From: Chondrus crispus
Lineage: Eukaryota > Rhodophyta > Florideophyceae > Gigartinales > Gigartinaceae
NCBI RefSeq assembly: GCF_000350225.1
Contig: NW_005178541.1
Span: 198,127-262,126, forward strand
Length of the DNA: 64,000 bases
Reading direction: 5' to 3'
Shown here: positions 42,048 through 53,005 of the stretch, piece by piece
How the letters are laid out: each line of letters starts with the position of its first letter
Position numbering within the stretch: the stretch's first letter is position 1
Translations under genes and position numbers: made by a program
The notes under the pieces: generated by a model
What the model was told of the DNA's origin: nothing
What the model saw: the letters and a program-made list of their open reading frames with translations, nothing else
Databases searched by the model: none

Positions 42048-42171
42048 ACGACATCCTCGCTCTTGAGGGGGGGCCGCCCCTTAGCGCCTCGATCAATTCC
42101 AAGCTGTCACTCCGGAGTAGCTCATTCGCGAGCAAGCCGTCGACCCCTTCTGCAACCGCATCAAGGAAGAA

Positions 42172-42996
42172 ATGGAAGCCGGAAAGGTGAGAACGTTCAG
42201 CACGGAGACCGAGGAACTCGAAGGAACTCTATGCCGTACTGCGGCGGAGTTTGTACAAGTGGTAATACCACAATCGTTAAGGGACCGCGTCCTAGGGTTG
42301 AGCCACTACGCAAAATTGGCAGGCCACCCGGGAGGCAGGAAACTTTACAAGACATTGAGAAGATATTTTTATTGGCCTACGATGGCCCTAGACTGCTACG
42401 CAGTCGCGAAGAATTGCGCCGCATGTGCGCGGGAAAGGGTGAAGTTAAGAAAAAACACGAAGGAAATGAAGCTGTTCACGCCCAAAGCTCCGCTGGAGTT
42501 TGTCGCCATCGACATCCTCGGCGAGCTAATTACAACTAAACGAGGAAATCGGTATATTCTCGTGATCAGCGATCGATACTCGAAACTGGTACGAACCGTA
42601 TCGTTGAAGAAGAAATCAGCTGCGCACATCGCACAAGCCTTCGTTCACCATTGGGTATTCGTGTACGGACCGCCGGTCAAGCTGCTGTCCGACAATGGAA
42701 CACAGTTCACGGCTCGGTTCTTTCAGAATGTATGTCGAATTCTTGGCATACGCAATGTGTTCACGACTACGTACCACCCGCAAGCCAACGGCCAAGTTGA
42801 GAGGTTTAACCGCACGCTGACTTCCGCGTTGCGAAAATATGTTGGAGAGCATCCCAAGGACTGGGACCTATTTAGCGACGCTGTGACGTTCGCATACAAC
42901 ACACAAGTTCATCGAACTACGAACATTGCGCCCTTCGAGCTGGTGTTGGCTCGGGCGCCGAGAAACATTGCGTTACAAGCGCAACCAACTTTGTAG
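42172..42996 (+). pseudogene. gypsy-2 integrase
   Basis: HHCC finger (GLSHYAKLAGHPG, NCAACARER), FVAIDILGE, LLSDNGTQFTARF and HPQANGQVERFNRTL give the DDE core. Fossil. Confidence 0.88.
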
Positions 42997-43158
42997 AACT
43001 TTAGCTCGTCACAAGCATACTACCTGAAATGGCAGTCGTGGTTGGAGTGCCTAATGCGAGGCGCCGATAGAAGATTGCGGAAGGAACAAGCCCGGTAGAA
43101 GCGAAATTTCGACGCACGCCTTCGCAAGCCGCAATATGAGATCCTACCGGGGTCCTAC

Positions 43159-43746
43159 GTGTTCCTTCGGAAGGAGCAGGGCACAGCTAGCGAACCGAAA
43201 CACAAGCTGGCACAAGTCGCTACAGGACCTTATCACGTCAGAAGATCGGATCAACATACGGTAATCATTGCCATTGGCGATCAGGAGGAGCACGTATCGC
43301 GAGACAGGGTGGAGTTGGCCCCAAGCCCGATGGACTATGCGCCGATAACTGGCCTACGGCAAGCGCTACAGTTCCTGGGAGAGCCGGAGCTAAACGAAGA
43401 AGGAGAGGTAATGGAGGACGAGGAATGTCCTCACACCCGTGCGCCTACGTCAGGGGACAATCTAATTAGTCAAGCGCCGACAGCGGAGACATCTCCGGAC
43501 CTACGCGATTTCGGAAAGTCCAGAGAAGAGGACGAGTTGGAAGATCTTCAGAAGGGGGAAGGTAACAGTTCAGAGAAAGGAGAGGAAACGGAGAATACGG
43601 AATACGTAATCGATCGGGTCGCCGACTACGATTATCAAAATGTTAATTTGATTCTCAAGGTGGAATGGTACGGCTATACGCCCGAGGACGCAACGTGGGA
43701 GCCCATTGAGCAATTACCCCGCAGTGCGGCCGTCACGTATTTCTGA
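43159..43746 (+). pseudogene. gypsy-2 integrase C-terminus with chromodomain
   Basis: A GPY-like segment (GPYHVRRSDQHTVII) and, at the end, a chromodomain (EYVIDRVADY, LKVEWYGYTPEDATWEP). Chromodomains of this class read methylated histone tails and steer integration. Fossil. Confidence 0.85.
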
Positions 43747-45723
43747 AGGAAGAAGTTACCCTTGCCGCCGCAAGTCGCGCACGCGCGAGTGGGATAGTCA
43801 TCGTCAATACAATCAGCAGGTTATGGAACACGGAGGAGTCAGAAATTTGGAGCAGAAGGGGTCCGCAAGCAAGGCAAGTCGGAGCGAGAGGAGCAAGGCA
43901 AGAGAACGCGGAACGCCTTTACGAGAGGGGAACGACGAGCGACGCGTTTTAGGGACTTGAAGTGATGCAGTGCCCCCGGACGAGGCCTTGAGCCTACCGG
44001 AAGACGCACCCTCGTCATCAACGGATGCACGCGAAACGACAATCGAGATCAGTGTCCCGTCCTCGGAGAGCAAGTTAATCCAAAATAATTACTTTTTTTG
44101 TTGTTGTCGCCCGCCGCCGATGGCACACACAGGGGACGTTCGCCGTCGAGCTTCTAAGATTGAAGACCGAGCAAAACGCGCGCTTGTTTTGTACCATGTA
44201 CTTTTACATGAACTTTGTCCTCATCGAGGACTTACTTGCCCCCTGACCACAGTAACCCACTACTTTTGTTTTTGTTCTACTCTGTTTTGTTTTGTTTTTT
44301 TCTTTTGTGTGCTTTCGGTTGTCTCTTGACAGGACGCAGGGAGAAAGAACCCGCACCGCGGACCAAGGTGAATGAGCCCTACGACACTTATCGTTCGGCG
44401 ACCCTCGGACGAGTGTACCTAGTCCCGTGCGAGCCGTCGATCGTAAGCAAGTTAATACGCTGTGTGTCGGGCCGAGGAAGAAGTGTATTCTACGAATAAC
44501 TGAGCACGACAGACTGTGCCTAATTGAGTAAGTGTCTGGAAGAAACCAGACGGCGGAAGGCAAGAGAACGCGGAACGCAGTTGGAAAGGTGTAAGTGAAG
44601 GAAAAGCGTGGTGCTGTAGTCGTGTGTGTGTCGTGTTACCGTTCAGGGAAAGGTGGAACAGACTACAGTATTCTCTAAGGGATAGCGGGCTGTGTCACGC
44701 AGACGAGCGGGTCACCCTTGAGTCGAGGGAGAAGAAGAGGAAAAGAGGCAGTTGAGTAGAGGCGCATGCGAGGGAGGCTGATCAAGAGGAAGTCAATGAT
44801 GCGGGACGCGATAAGACCGCGAGTGAAATTTTGAAATTGTATTGGGGATGATCCCCACCCGGAGGCTCTCAAGTTGGAAGTGATGCAGTGAACCGCGTCG
44901 CGGAGGGAGAGAGTAAGGACAGTCGCCGGAAACGAGATCCCTCAGAGTGAGGAGAAGGGAAATGAAATAACTTAAGCGATTTTGCCCGGGACCCCCGCCC
45001 ATGAATGAAATGGCCTGCCCGGCCATGCCGTGGAATGAAAAATTTACTGTAGTCTCAGGCTGAGGTAATACACCTCCTTGGATGCGATCACGCGCTGCCG
45101 CTGCCCGCACGTGAAGGGACGCTTGGATCAGTGACACGCCCTCGTGGGGCATGATTTAATCAAAAAATGGGGATGCCGGCAGGGAGCTGCTGGACGGGCG
45201 GAGAAAATCGAAAATCGAACACTGGTCAGTCTTCGAAATTTTAATCAAAATTAAGGGAAGGTACGGAACTTGTCGGTCATACGAGAACGGGGTGTCGCTT
45301 GCTATAGCCAAAGGCACGAGTATCCGAGGCCGTCCGGCAGCACCGTCACAAACCCCTGCGCGCGACGCCGACCACAACAACGAACGACGACGTCGTCGAA
45401 TCCGCTTCAAAGGCGCTGACTACGATCGAGAGACTAAGGAATCGACGCCCCACGAGCGGGAGGGTTCCCCCACGTGTGAATCGCAGAACGTTAATTATTT
45501 ATTCAAGAGAGGATCGAGAACCTCGCGCCTTCTTCCTCCGAGGACGTCCAGGAGGAACATTGTGGAAAGGGCAAACCTGTGGAAGCCTTGTCCTTCCCAT
45601 CGTTCCTTCACTGCACTAACTGGCAAGGAACGCCTTCACAGAAGTCTTGCGCCGCAATGTGCGACTGTTCAAAGACGGGGTTTCTTCGCTGATTGTACAG
45701 AGAGCTGTACGTAATCCTTCGCA
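43747..45723. other. gypsy-2 3' region, no gene recognised
   Basis: Short repeats: AAGGCAAGAGAACGCGGAACGC at about 43899 and 44559 and AAGTGATGCAGTG at 43959 and 44878. A 140-codon frame at 45292-45714 with an Arg-rich patch (ERRRRRIRFKG) just upstream of the syntaxin piece is not recognised and may be its decayed upstream region. Confidence 0.45.
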
Positions 45724-46614
45724 ATGGCGATGAGGGATCGCACCGGTTTATTCTTACGATATCGCGAACAAGCGAGAGCACTGCACCGTCGACCGGCAAG
45801 GGCATCCGAGGGCAGCAGGTTTATCTGCGCCGAAAATGCAACAGGAGATTTCGACTCAAATCATGATGACAGTGCAGATGAGGACGGTGCTCAGGTTCGG
45901 AGGGAGGGTATGGAACCGGACTGGGTCTTCACGTACAACGAACTCACGGGTGATTTATCAGAACTAGAAAAGCTTCTGGAGCAACTCATCTCACTGTATA
46001 ACAAGCATTTGCTACCTTCATTTGGAGAAACAGATACTGCTCAACTTGAGCACGACATCCGAACGCGGTCTCATCAATTGACCAAGCTGTTACATGACGT
46101 CGAACGGAAAGTTCGAAATGTCACCAAACACACTACAGAGCTTGATTCAGATGATAGGGAAGTTGAAACAAAGATCCGACAGAACCTGCAGACGCGATTC
46201 GCAACACCTCTGCAACACCTCTCAATGTCATTCCGAAGGCGCCAGAAAGCGTACCTAGACAAACTCAAAGAACATCGTGAATCTTTCGCCGTGGAAACAG
46301 ATTCAAAGATGGGAACCCTGATAGATATTGGTGACCCATCCGCAGCAGACCAGTACGACTCAGGCTTTTCAGAATCGCAACTGCTCCCCGTGGAAAACGC
46401 TTCTGTCTTGGCTGAGGATCGAACCCAGGAGCTCACTTGTGTCGCAGAAAATGTCAATGACTTGGCCACGCTTGTCAAGGATATTGCGTCGCTAGTCGTC
46501 GATCAGGGAAGCGACACGCTCTTTGTTGCATCATCCTTCTATCTATCGCATGTGGAGTTATGTTCACAATTCTTGTTTTTAAATGGACGAGCTAAAAGAC
46601 CAAAGTCTTTTTAG
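45724..46614 (+). pseudogene. Captured syntaxin-16/SYP4-type Qa-SNARE, C-terminally truncated
   Basis: 296 codons. N-terminus MAMRDRTGLFLRYREQ parallels the SYP4/Tlg2 N-peptide (MATRNRT...), which binds the Vps45 Sec1/Munc18 protein. PDWVFTYNELTGDLSELEKL and NKHLLPSFG open the Habc bundle (~60-200). YDSGFSESQLLPVENASVLA leads into the SNARE helix, VNDLATLVKDIASLVVDQG (~245-262), which includes the 0-layer Gln. The sequence then leaves the family (SDTLFVASS), with no remaining SNARE half or membrane anchor. Syntaxin-16 homologues act at the trans-Golgi network. Sitting between the chromodomain and the 3' LTR of gypsy-2, it is host cargo. Without an anchor it could not work as a normal SNARE. 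Confidence 0.88.
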
Positions 46615-46695
46615 CCTCGGACTCTCACAAGACATACGTTTAACGTTCCTCGTCGTCCCGGAACTGGATATCCCGCCTGGAGAAATGTACATTTA

Positions 46696-47058
46696 TTAAC
46701 TTCGATACAGCAGCAGGGAGTCAATGGAATCTAGGAGCACTTCACTCTGGTCCATCTTCCTGCTAACAATATTTATTCCGCCGTGAGCTAAACCAGCAAT
46801 TTCTGGTGCTTCGTCTTGGGCAACGACCAAAACTGTATTTTGTGGGCTGTGTTTTTCATCAAGAAGGGCTGGGTGAATTTTGGATATTCTCCGAGGACCA
46901 TCCTCGTCCAAAGATTGCAAAATTTCATCCATGACAATAAGCGAAGAACGAAAGCCAACTCGCTCATGAGCTAGATCTGCAAATGCTAGCGCGAACGCCT
47001 CAAAGACACCTTCGCCCGCGACCCCACCGAGAAGTCTCGAAAACGAAATCACCCGCAA
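46696..47058 (-). pseudogene. Captured SMC/Rad50-like ABC ATPase C-terminal end
   Basis: 120 codons, with a degenerate signature region (LLGGVAGEGVFEAFALAFADL), Walker B (SSLIVMDEILQSLDEDG, which includes the D-loop) and a switch-like strand (TVLVVAQDEAPEIAGLAHGG). This is the end of an ABC-type ATPase head of the SMC/Rad50/RecF group. A possible CxxC segment (FCSHCASPF) lies upstream on the same strand near 47230, in another frame. It converges on the syntaxin piece inside gypsy-2. The exact family is uncertain. Confidence 0.6.
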
Positions 47059-48543
47059 AATGACGAACGCGATTTCGTATTAACTCGACACGAATGGCAA
47101 CCTCGACGATGGCGACAGTCACCCCGCTGCGATAGCGAGAATCGCCTCGAGGAGCCTGAAGAATTGAAAGAAAAGAGAATTACAGTCGATCGCGCAGCTT
47201 TCGGCGACAGAGCTAAATGGAGACGCACAATGGGAGCAAAATGAGGACCTCTGCTCATATTCTCGAGTGTCACAGTCTGACCGATCATCCACGCCGCTGC
47301 GACAATTTAATTTTTTTTAGTCTGAAAGGTACAACGTGTATCCCAGCCGGTCGATGAGGTGATCCGGAGAGATAAATTAGTCCCCAAAGGAGGACCACAG
47401 TACGAGACGAGGACAGACTCGGGGAGGTGGGAAAGTGAAAGCAAGGAGGTGGAAAAAGGAGATGTGCAACACGATCGCAGAAGGAGGGTTGTGCAAGGAA
47501 AAGAGAAGGTAATAGGGGATGTGCAGCTGCAGTAGCAGAGGTGCACGGAAAAAGGATAAGAGAAGGAAGAAGGTAATGAGGAAAAGAGAAGGACAGTGGA
47601 AAGAGGAAGATGCGACCGCGGCGACGGGGCGTATACAAAGAGAAAAAAAGAGAGAGAGAAAAAGAGGAGGAAGTAGCGAGGTGAAGAGAAGGAGGAAGGA
47701 GGTACAAGCGTGCCACCATGATTATGACGGGGTGGGTATAAATGAGAAAAAGAGGAGGACACGAAGGGACGAAGGAGGACGCAGGAAAATTCAATGTACG
47801 GATCAAAGGCGACATGACGAGGTCGCAAATTCAGCGTCACGCAGGCAGGATAGAGATGTGACAAGCTATCACGAGGGAAGTGTCGCGCCCGTCAGCTCAG
47901 ACGGGAGGGTTGCCAAAGAATTTGCCCTTTGGAAGTGATGACACGAGGCGAGCCAAAACTCGCAGGTCGTCAATCGAGGCTCCTTGCAGAGCCTCTCCCT
48001 CAATACCGTGAGCACGGTGCAAGGCACAGTATACGCTCGTGACGTCGTGGGTATTTTTGGAAATTGTTGGAGACAGGGGGGGGGGGGGGAGATATCACTT
48101 CCCTCACCAATAATGTTTCGGTGTGGCCTGCCGAGGGAATTTCGACAGCTGGGGGCGCCTTTGACGAGGATGGAGAGGCCAGGGCTGCGTGCGGGGAAGC
48201 AGGGACAGCCGATCGAGGAGGAATTGGAGAGGAAGGACGGGAGCATACTTGAAGCTCCCGGGGGTCAGATGTGACGATGGGGGTGACGTCGGGAACCGGT
48301 GTTTGGTTTCCGAATCGACGGGTCGTTTGAGCTTCCCAGGCTGAGCAAAGGGTCGATGACCCGGGGTTGAACCACACGAAGTCGCCCGCGAGCTCAGGAG
48401 GTGGAGGACACGTGGGAATCGTCCTGTTCTTGCTCATGCGGAGACCGTCGGCCAGGAAGGAGAAAGTAGGGGGTCGACAAGAGAAGAAGGAGTTGGAGAT
48501 CAAGGAGTGTAGCCGATGTGCAAGGACGCTCAGAAGGGGGATA
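47059..48543. other. gypsy-2 3' region, low complexity
   Basis: 47400-47800 is purine-rich on the plus strand. A run of 14 G lies at about 48077. The minus-strand frame 48000-48644 has a plausible Pro-rich N-terminus (SKNRTIPTCPPPPELAGDFV) but no known domain. Ends with a purine tract against the 3' LTR. Confidence 0.45.
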
Positions 48544-49594
48544 TGTAGTGCAATACGCACCTGGAAAGGGAAGTGAAAAGAAAGGAAAATATTTGGATAT
48601 GAAAAGTAGTCCGGGTTGGGGGACACACGTGTGAATAATTGCACAGTTTTAATTTTTAATTGTTTTATTTTATTTAGTTAATTAGTTGGCATTAATTTTG
48701 CTGACACTAGATTAAGATCTAGGATCTAGCGCCGCGAGCTACTGTAGTGGCTCCGGCGGGGCGATATATACCTTAGCTCTCTGACGACCAAGTCAGTAAA
48801 GGTAACCCGAGTTGCCAGAGTTGAATGTCGCCTTGGTCGAAGTCCGTCTCTACCAAGACGCTCCCTTTTACCTAAGCCTACGGCATCCTTTGCGCTCGGG
48901 GGTTCCCTTTTTCTCTTTCCTTTATTTCCCTATTCTTTTCTACTTCTATCTCTATTTTTCCCTTAATTGTGTTTGTTCCATTGGAGTCGGTTGCGACCGA
49001 TCCGGTGTAGGTGTTTTAGCCATCGGGCAACACGTCGTGTAGCGCTGGTACTGTTTCAAGTTCCGTCGGAAGGCTGTTGCGACGACGCCTCCGTCGAAGG
49101 TCTTACTGTATAAGACAGAGTTGGTACCACCTACCGCGATTGCGATCGCGCTGGTGAGGGTGTTTTTAGCCATCGGGCAACACGTCGGTCGTAGCGCTGC
49201 TACACAATTACGATCCCGTCGGGTAGTGCTGAGCAAGCCCCCGTCGAAGATCTTGAATTATACACAAGGTGCTGAAGACGCTCGCCGAGCATTGGCCTTA
49301 CAACCCAGCGAATCGCGGTTACATACTCGTAGACAAGCCCAACCCGCACTCGTCCAGCGCTCAAGTCTTCACAAGTCTCTACCACTATTTTCCTCCCGGG
49401 CCGGGCATCTTTCCTTACCCCCCCCCCCCGTCGGAGTTGAGCTACCGTGGGCCGCAAGCCCACACAAGGGGAAAGGGAGTCTCGAACGCTCCGTAGCGCG
49501 TGCCATCGGCAGTTGTTGTTGTTGCTGTTGTTTTTCGTCTTTTTGTTTGACCGTCGGACCTGTGTTCGCGGCCTGCCAGGCACATTGCACTACA
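48544..49594 (+). repeat. 3' LTR of gypsy-2
   Basis: About 1051 bp, nearly identical to the 5' LTR from the shared GATCTAGGATCTAGCGCC onward. Ends CACTACA. Confidence 0.9.
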
Positions 49595-50700
49595 CGTTCG
49601 TTCCATCGAAATTGCGCATCGTGGGACGAATCCCACGACAACGCTGCACATATTTCGCGATTCGCCCCGCGTCCCCTGACGTGGCGAGGGTTGAGACGTT
49701 GTCAAGACGATACATCCTGTAATTAGCTACGGAGCTAAATTCCTGTATCATCGTGTGGACCGCCTCGACCACGGGGGCCGCGCGGCCCAATGTGCCAAAT
49801 GGGGTCACCGGTAGCCCACGGACGTCTACCGGGCCCTGAGGCTTAGTGAGATCCTGGGGCTGATAGCTGCCCCACCGGGGATCAAAAGCGAGAATCGGTT
49901 CTCTCGATCCCCGGGTGGTATCCCCGCGTCTAGTCTCGTGTGGATCAGGTACGCGAACCGTCTGCCGCATGTCTCCGGCGACATGGGGCAGGGCTTGGGT
50001 TTCGGACGCGAAAGTAGCGTCCATCCTTGTTCGATCTCCGCGTGCGGGCCGACTGGTGTCACTAACAGCCGGCTCCAAATCTTGAGCGCCGGACGCTTTC
50101 GGAGGTACAGTACCACCGGGCCCTATCGGTGGGGCTCCGGGTGACTTCGCCGTCCGGGTACGTTCCATCTGACGAACGCGTCGGCGTGCAGAATTTAACT
50201 GCGCGGTCACATGGGCAAACGCGCGCATCTGTTCCGCGGAAGGAAAAGGTATCGCGTCAGTACGTCCCGCAGAGGCCGTCCTCCCGGGGCGGCCTTCCCC
50301 GAACTCTTCGGGGGAGTCGAGACGCGATTCCTCGACGAGCACCAGTCGACTCTGCAATTGATCGACTAGTGCTCGGAGGTTATCCAGAGACTGGGAGACG
50401 CGTTCAAACCTCCCTTCGCGAAGGGATCGTAGTTCTTCCATGAAACGCGAATATACTGCGTCGGTTACGTCGATTCGAAGCGCGGTTCGGACCTTCTCAA
50501 TATACGTCGCGATCCGGTCATACATCGCGCGGGCGCGGCCTTCTGATAATTCAGGCGACGGTTCGCCGTCACTGAGACCTGCGGCGCCGCCGTCAAAAGG
50601 GACGGGGAGCGCGGCTGACTCGGAGGTGCGGAACGCGGTTGACTCCATATTCGCTGGCTCGGATTGAATTGAGGGGGCGAATCCCTCTTCCATTTTGACG
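49595..50700 (-). pseudogene. gypsy-3 gag fragment
   Basis: Likely start MEEGFAPSIQSEP near 50694. A coiled-coil region follows (IATYIEKVRTALRI, LDNLRALVDQLQSRL), then a Pro/Arg-rich linker and a capsid-like region (VEAVHTMIQEFSSVANY) ending at NFDGTNV on the junction. The coiled-coil start resembles gypsy-2 gag in style. Fossil. Confidence 0.65.
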
Positions 50701-50769
50701 CGTGCGGACGCTGACTCGAACGATAGTCTTCTCGCGATAATCGCGTGGCCTTCTAGGTCGGGAGAGCAA

Positions 50770-51207
50770 TGTAGCATTAACCTCCGGTCGCGTTGGGGGT
50801 TTAGCTGTGGTTCTTCGAAGACCTGTGTACGCGAGAAAGGACAAAAACACACACACCAGAAAAGAACGCGGGTGGTGGTAGCGTGGTAGAGCGATGGGGA
50901 GCGGACGCGAACACAGTACGCGGTAGAGCGGTTCGACGCGCTCGACGCCCCGAGGCGGCCCTAGTTGGCGTTCTAGCACCGACGGGCGGAGGCGGATCCA
51001 GCTCGCGCACGTACGTTCGCGACCGCTACCCGCGTTAGTTTCTAGTTAACGCGCTCGCGTTAAGAGAACTCGTTTAGAATAAGCGAACGGGGTTAGACCT
51101 GCCGCGAAGGATCTAGTACCAAGCCCGTGCTTGTCCTTCTCCTCCCTCCGCCGCCGGTCGCCCTGTCATTTATTATACAAGTAAATAATCTATCATAACA
51201 TACTACA
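50770..51207 (-). repeat. 5' LTR of gypsy-3
   Basis: 438 bp on the minus strand, beginning TGTAGTATG and ending AATGCTACA, followed by TTGCTCTCCCGACCTAG. The boundary is inferred from the TG/CA ends and the primer-site match, since no second copy is present. Confidence 0.55.
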
Positions 51208-51510
51208 GTATCTAGGTAGCGCCTTACACTGTAAGCTCGCGCCTTCCTACGGATCGTCACGCTGTACACGTGCACAGCGAGCAGCAAGCGCGTACTTACA
51301 GGCGCGGGTGTGGGCGCTGTAATGCATTTGGCGGGAGTACAGTAGTCACCCCGCGCGTTCAAATAACGTCGTCGCGATTATGCTACACGACCTCGTGCCC
51401 TCCCCTCCCATGGCCGCGCCCGCCGCCACCCGCGCTATCCCCACCGACGCATCCGCTGCCGCCGCGCCCGCCGCCTCCTCGCATCGCGCAACTCGGCCCT
51501 TTGCTATTTG

Positions 51511-52756
51511 TCATGCAGGATCTCAACGCGCTAGAGTCGCTCGATCAACTCGCGGGCGGTGATCCAGCGAATGGCAATAGCATGGGTGAGCATCTTGCCG
51601 ACAGCAACGACGACGAGCTGTCCTTCCTTATCCTCGACGAGGAGATTGACAAGGAGTGTGGCTACGGATATGACGACATGCTGCACGGTGGCTCTACTAC
51701 GGGGAGGTCCGGTAACAAAGCACGCGATTTCGATGCTGCCGTAACGCAAATGAGGAAGTTGTACTTTGGGTACGCGGGGAGGCCTCCCGTGTACAACGAG
51801 ATTGATTTTGCGCGGCGGTTTGGCGTTCCGAGCGTCGTTTTCAACCGGGTATACTCAGAGCTTGAGAATCGCGCGATTGCGCGATTCTAAAGTTCGAACT
51901 TTATCCGCAAGGTCGATGCGTTGGGCAGATGCAGAGTCCACCCACTGCAGCGGAATATTGGAGCATTCCGCATCCTTCGGTACGGTATTGCATACGATGC
52001 AGTTGACGAACTCGTTAGTGTGTCAGAATCGACAATGCAGAAGACTGTCACGGACTTCTGCACAGCTATTGTCGAAGTCTTTGGCGCAGAATATCTGCGT
52101 GAACCTACGGAGGACGACCTGAAAAGAATCCTTGCTGTGAATGAGTCACGGGGGTTTCCGGGGTGCCTCGGCAGCATTGACTGCCAACATTGGCCGTGGA
52201 AGAACTGCCCAGTAGCATGGGCTGGGAAGTTCAAGGGAAAGGAGAAGAAGCCAACGGTAGTCATGGAGGCGATTTGCGACGGCGAGCTGCGCTTCTGGCA
52301 TATATCTGTTGGCCATCCAAGATCCATGAACGATCTCAACGTTGCCGAAAAATCACAAACGATGCAGAGAATTCTCTCTGGGGAGTTTCCACCGCGAATT
52401 CCGTACAGTATTAATGGAAAGGTGCGGGACGTGCCATACTACCTAGCAGATGGCATAAATCCGTCATGGGCTCTTTCGTGAAGAGTTCCAAAAGGGCAAC
52501 GGATCGTCAGGTGACAGCATTTTCAAGGCAGCAAGAGTCTGTCCGAATGGATGTTGAGCGTGCGTTCGGTGTGCTTATGTTCAATTGGCACGTACTCGAA
52601 CGACCCTGCAGAATGTGGTACAAGGAGAGGGCAATGATAATGTTGCAGGCTTGCATTGTTTTACATAGTATGAACCGAGAAGCGCGTCGTGATGGATACG
52701 ACGTACCGTTATATGAACGTGCTGTTTCCGGAGGAGATCTGCACAAGGCCGTTTAA
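51511..52756 (+). pseudogene. PIF/Harbinger transposase 1 (plant-type), disabled
   Basis: Starts MQDLNALESLDQLAGG. The domain order matches plant PIF/Harbinger proteins (PF04827): RRFGVPSVVFNRVY, then HPLQRNIGAFRILRYGIAYD, GCLGSIDCQHWPWKNCPVAW (first catalytic Asp), VVMEAICDGELRFWHISVGH, SMNDLN, VPYYLADGI (second Asp) and MDVERAFGVLMFNW (Glu). All three catalytic residues are present, but there is an in-frame TAA (51888-51890) and a one-base frame loss near 52470. The partner gene at 53678-54895 converges on it. Confidence 0.88.
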
Positions 52757-52821
52757 TTTGCTCCTAGGAGCAAATTGAACAGCCTAGTGCACCTGTTTGT
52801 TAGCTAACAAACAGGTGCACT
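52755..52821. terminator. Two perfect palindromes just after the Harbinger-1 transposase stop
   Basis: A 22-bp palindrome (AATTTGCTCCT plus its complement, 52755-52776) and a 36-bp perfect palindrome (half-site AGTGCACCTGTTTGTTAG, 52786-52821), nine bases apart. They lie between the convergent genes, where a transcription barrier is plausible; the role is inferred. Confidence 0.4.
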
Positions 52822-53005
52822 TCCAGTGGGAAACTAGCTCGACAGCAGCTCCTGGTACTTGGGCAGCGCTTGCGTCTCAGCGCCAAATGGAGTCAGAAGA
52901 CGGTATTAAGTATGACGAGCTTAGATACGATCTCATTCAACACATTTGGCTGTGGCGGAAAGCAGAACTTGCTGTGACATTGCTCGAATAACTAAATGCT
53001 CTCGG

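Larger units (their letters stand above)
35705..49594 (+). mobile_element. Ty3/gypsy chromovirus gypsy-2 with host gene cargo
   Basis: LTRs at 35705-36720 and 48544-49594 share the ends TGTAGTG...CACTACA. Parts: a triplicated primer-site region, gag with zinc knuckle, protease, RT-RNase H, integrase and chromodomain, then a 4.8-kb 3' region with host-derived pieces up to a purine tract (AGAAGGGGGATA) against the 3' LTR. No target duplication: the left flank is a transposase ORF, the right flank the gag of another element. Broken, with at least three breaks in gag-pol. The LTRs are nearly identical apart from their first ~170 bp. Confidence 0.9.
49595..51207 (-). mobile_element. 5' end of a third gypsy element (gypsy-3)
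   Basis: LTR (50770-51207), primer-site region and most of gag on the minus strand, truncated at 49594/49595 by the gypsy-2 LTR. The primer-site stretch TCTCCCGACCTAGAA matches that of gypsy-2, so the two families share a primer tRNA and are related. No other part of it is found in the window. Broken. Confidence 0.75.

Noticed and set aside
47285-47864. Minus-strand Ser/Phe/Leu-rich frames of 176-185 codons
   Set aside because: Low-complexity complement of a GGAAGAG-type purine run.
48070-48091. Run of 14 G as a regulatory quadruplex
   Set aside because: A single homopolymer tract with no spaced G-runs; also prone to sequencing error.
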